DNA of 64,000 nucleotides. Origin: Streptomyces caelestis (lineage in GTDB: Bacteria; Actinomycetota; Actinomycetes; Streptomycetales; Streptomycetaceae). Below, piece after piece: positions 62,385 through 64,000 of the stretch (positions are counted from its first letter, which is position 1; every line of letters starts with the position of its first letter). The notes beneath the pieces were generated by a model. The model ran no database searches and was not told where the DNA came from. It worked only from the letters and a program-made list of their open reading frames with translations. Position numbers and translations under genes: made by a program. The stretch spans positions 124,001 through 188,000 of the forward strand of contig NZ_LGCN01000265.1 of the NCBI RefSeq assembly GCF_001279005.1, written 5' to 3'.

Positions 62385-64000
62385 ATGGATCCCGTGCCCG
62401 CACTCGACGAACCACTGAAGAAGGTGCTCGGCCCCGCCACCGCGAAGGTGATGGCCGAGCATCTCGGCCTGCACACCGTCGGCGACCTCCTGCACCACTA
62501 CCCGCGCAGATACGAGGAGCGCGGTCAGCTCACCCACCTCGCCGACCTCCCCATGGACGAGCACGTCACGGTGGTCGCCCAGGTCGCCGACGCCCGTCTG
62601 CACACCTTCGCCTCCGCCAAGGCCCCGCGGGGCAAGGGCCAGCGCCTCGAGGTGACCATCACGGACGGCAGCGGCCGGCTGCAACTGGTCTTCTTCGGCG
62701 CCGGTGTCCACAAACCGCACAAGGACCTCCTGCCGGGAACCCGCGCGCTGTTCGCCGGCAAGGTCTCCGTCTTCAACCGCCGCCTCCAACTCGCCCACCC
62801 CGCCTATGAGTTGTTGCACGGTGATGCCGAGGAGACGGTCGAGACGTGGGCCGGCGCCCTCATCCCGATCTACCCCGCCACCGCCAAACTGGAGTCCTGG
62901 AAGATCGGCAAGGCGCTCCAGACGGTGCTGCCCAGCGCCCAGGAGGCCGTCGACCCCCTCCCGGAGTCCCTCCGCGCGGGCCGCGGACTGGCCGCCCTCC
63001 CCGAGGCACTCCTCAAGATCCACCGCCCGCACACCAAGGCGGACGTCGAGGACGCCCGCGCCCGCCTCAAGTGGGACGAGGCCTTCGTCCTCCAGGTCGC
63101 CCTCGCCCGCCGCCGCCACGCCGACGCGCAACTCCCCGCCGTGGCCCGTCGCCCGAAGCCCGGCGGTCTCCTCGCCGCCTTCGACGACCGCCTCCCCTTC
63201 ACCCTCACCGAGGGCCAGCGGAAGGTCTCCGCCGAGATCTTCGCCGACCTCGCCACCGAACACCCCATGCACCGCCTGCTCCAGGGCGAGGTGGGCTCCG
63301 GCAAGACACTGGTCGCCCTGCGCGCCATGCTCGCCGTCGTCGACGCGGGCGGGCAGGCGGCGATGCTCGCGCCCACCGAGGTGCTCGCCCAGCAGCACCA
63401 CCGGTCGGTCACCGAGATGATGGGGGAGCTGGCCGAGGGAGGGATGCTCGGGGGAGCGGACGACGCCACCAAGGTGGTGCTGCTCACCGGCTCCATGGGG
63501 GCGGCGGCGCGGCGCCACGCGCTGCTCGACCTGGCCACCGGCGAGGCCGGCGTCGTCATCGGCACGCACGCGCTGATCGAGGACAAGGTGCAGTTCCACG
63601 ACCTGGGCCTGGTCGTGGTCGACGAACAGCACCGCTTCGGCGTGAAGCAGCGCGACGCCCTGCGCGGCAAGGGCAAGCAGCCCCCGCACCTGCTCGTCAT
63701 GACCGCCACCCCCATCCCGCGCACGGTCGCGATGACGGTCTTCGGCGACCTGGAGACCTCCGTCCTCGACCAGCTCCCGGCCGGCCGCTCGCCCATCGCC
63801 AGCCATGTCGTCCCGGCCGCCGACAAGCCGCACTTCCTCGCCCGCGCCTGGGAGCGGGTCCGCGAGGAGGTCGCGAACGGGCACCAGGCGTACGTGGTCT
63901 GCCCGCGCATCGGCGACGAGGAGGACGACCCGAAGAAGGCGGGCAGGAAGAAGCCCGCCGAGGACGAGGCGGAGAAGCGGCCCCCGCTCGCCGTCCTGGA
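62385..64000 (+). CDS. recG: ATP-dependent DNA helicase RecG (5' part)
   Basis: First 538 codons; the gene runs off the window. RecG remodels stalled replication forks and Holliday junctions. Visible are the wedge/OB domain (HYPRRYEERGQLTHLADLPM, ITDGSGRLQLVFFG), the helicase motif Q region LTEGQRKVSAEIFADL, Walker A HRLLQGEVGSGKTLVALRAM, motif Ia LAPTEVLAQQHH, DEQH-type Walker B VVVDEQHRFGVKQR and motif III VMTATPIPRTVAMTVFGDLE. ATG at 62385 is chosen; no ribosome site is visible, and GTG at 62394 is an alternative. Confidence 0.95.
   Translation, partial: MDPVPALDEPLKKVLGPATAKVMAEHLGLHTVGDLLHHYPRRYEERGQLTHLADLPMDEHVTVVAQVADARLHTFASAKAPRGKGQRLEVTITDGSGRLQLVFFGAGVHKPHKDLLPGTRALFAGKVSVFNRRLQLAHPAYELLHGDAEETVETWAGALIPIYPATAKLESWKIGKALQTVLPSAQEAVDPLPESLRAGRGLAALPEALLKIHRPHTKADVEDARARLKWDEAFVLQVALARRRHADAQLPAVARRPKPGGLLAAFDDRLPFTLTEGQRKVSAEIFADLATEHPMHRLLQGEVGSGKTLVALRAMLAVVDAGGQAAMLAPTEVLAQQHHRSVTEMMGELAEGGMLGGADDATKVVLLTGSMGAAARRHALLDLATGEAGVVIGTHALIEDKVQFHDLGLVVVDEQHRFGVKQRDALRGKGKQPPHLLVMTATPIPRTVAMTVFGDLETSVLDQLPAGRSPIASHVVPAADKPHFLARAWERVREEVANGHQAYVVCPRIGDEEDDPKKAGRKKPAEDEAEKRPPLAVL

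Overview
The window is chromosomal DNA of a Streptomyces. Very high GC with near-uniform G/C third codon positions, many GTG starts, two conservon operons (cvnABCD), an NdgR-type IclR regulator beside leuCD, a HU protein with a lysine/alanine-rich tail, and a gene order (ilvBNC-serA ... leuB ... ilvE-cimA ... accBE ... cvn2-cvn1 ... gltX ... ndgR/leuCD ... hupS ... plsC-gpsA-ddl ... thiL-thiD-rpmB ... recG) matching the SCO55xx core region as I know it from S. coelicolor all agree. No phage, plasmid or CRISPR is present; the only mobile DNA is a probable IS200/IS605-type remnant and short dispersed repeats.

Layout. 0.2-10.3 kb: a large LAL (LuxR/ATPase) regulator, a small conserved protein, a PQQ-type sugar dehydrogenase lipoprotein, an aldo/keto reductase, a D-2-hydroxyacid dehydrogenase, and a 10-TM PAS-GGDEF-EAL protein of c-di-GMP metabolism with a BldD-like box upstream. 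10.3-25.3 kb: branched-chain amino acid and serine biosynthesis (ilvB, ilvN, ilvC, serA, leuB, ilvE, cimA). The ilvB transcript has a leader peptide with Ile-Leu-Val-Leu codons plus a terminator hairpin; cimA has a leader with Thr-Ile-Ile plus a terminator; ilvE is preceded by a short ORF encoding Val-Leu-Val-Leu. Embedded in this block are a truncated MFS gene next to the IS-like remnant, and a PucR-type regulator divergent from the two proline-degradation genes (proline dehydrogenase, pruA).

25.3-33.3 kb is accessory-flavoured: a glycine-rich membrane protein, a frameshifted gene remnant, a YceI protein with paired operator-like sites, about 500 bp without a convincing gene, an HpnR-like radical SAM hopanoid C-3 methylase and a divergent SDR. 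Then come the acyl-CoA carboxylase beta and epsilon subunits. 33.3-44.2 kb: two tandem conservons, each a sensor-kinase-like CvnA, roadblock CvnB, DUF742 CvnC and small GTPase CvnD, all on the minus strand. 44.5-48.6 kb: a small conserved ORF, FAH-family hydrolase, gltX, a HAD phosphatase and five tRNAs (Gln-Glu-Glu-Gln-Glu). 48.6-52.9 kb: ndgR divergent from leuCD across a near-perfect 27-bp palindrome, then a small protein and the HU gene. 53-64 kb: cofC, plsC-gpsA-ddl, a DUF3515 lipoprotein, a stand-alone Lrp/AsnC effector domain, thiL-thiD, rpmB, a FakA/YloV-like protein and the 5' part of recG.

The functional theme is amino acid supply: all steps from pyruvate/threonine-level precursors to Val, Leu and Ile except leuA and ilvD lie here, controlled apparently at several levels (attenuation at ilvB and cimA, NdgR at leuCD, possibly a leader at ilvE). 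A second theme is a family of short dispersed repeats: two copies lie in intergenic DNA and two appear to be inserted in frame inside coding sequences, one of them inside a PAS domain. All product calls are by reading motifs; no database search was run.
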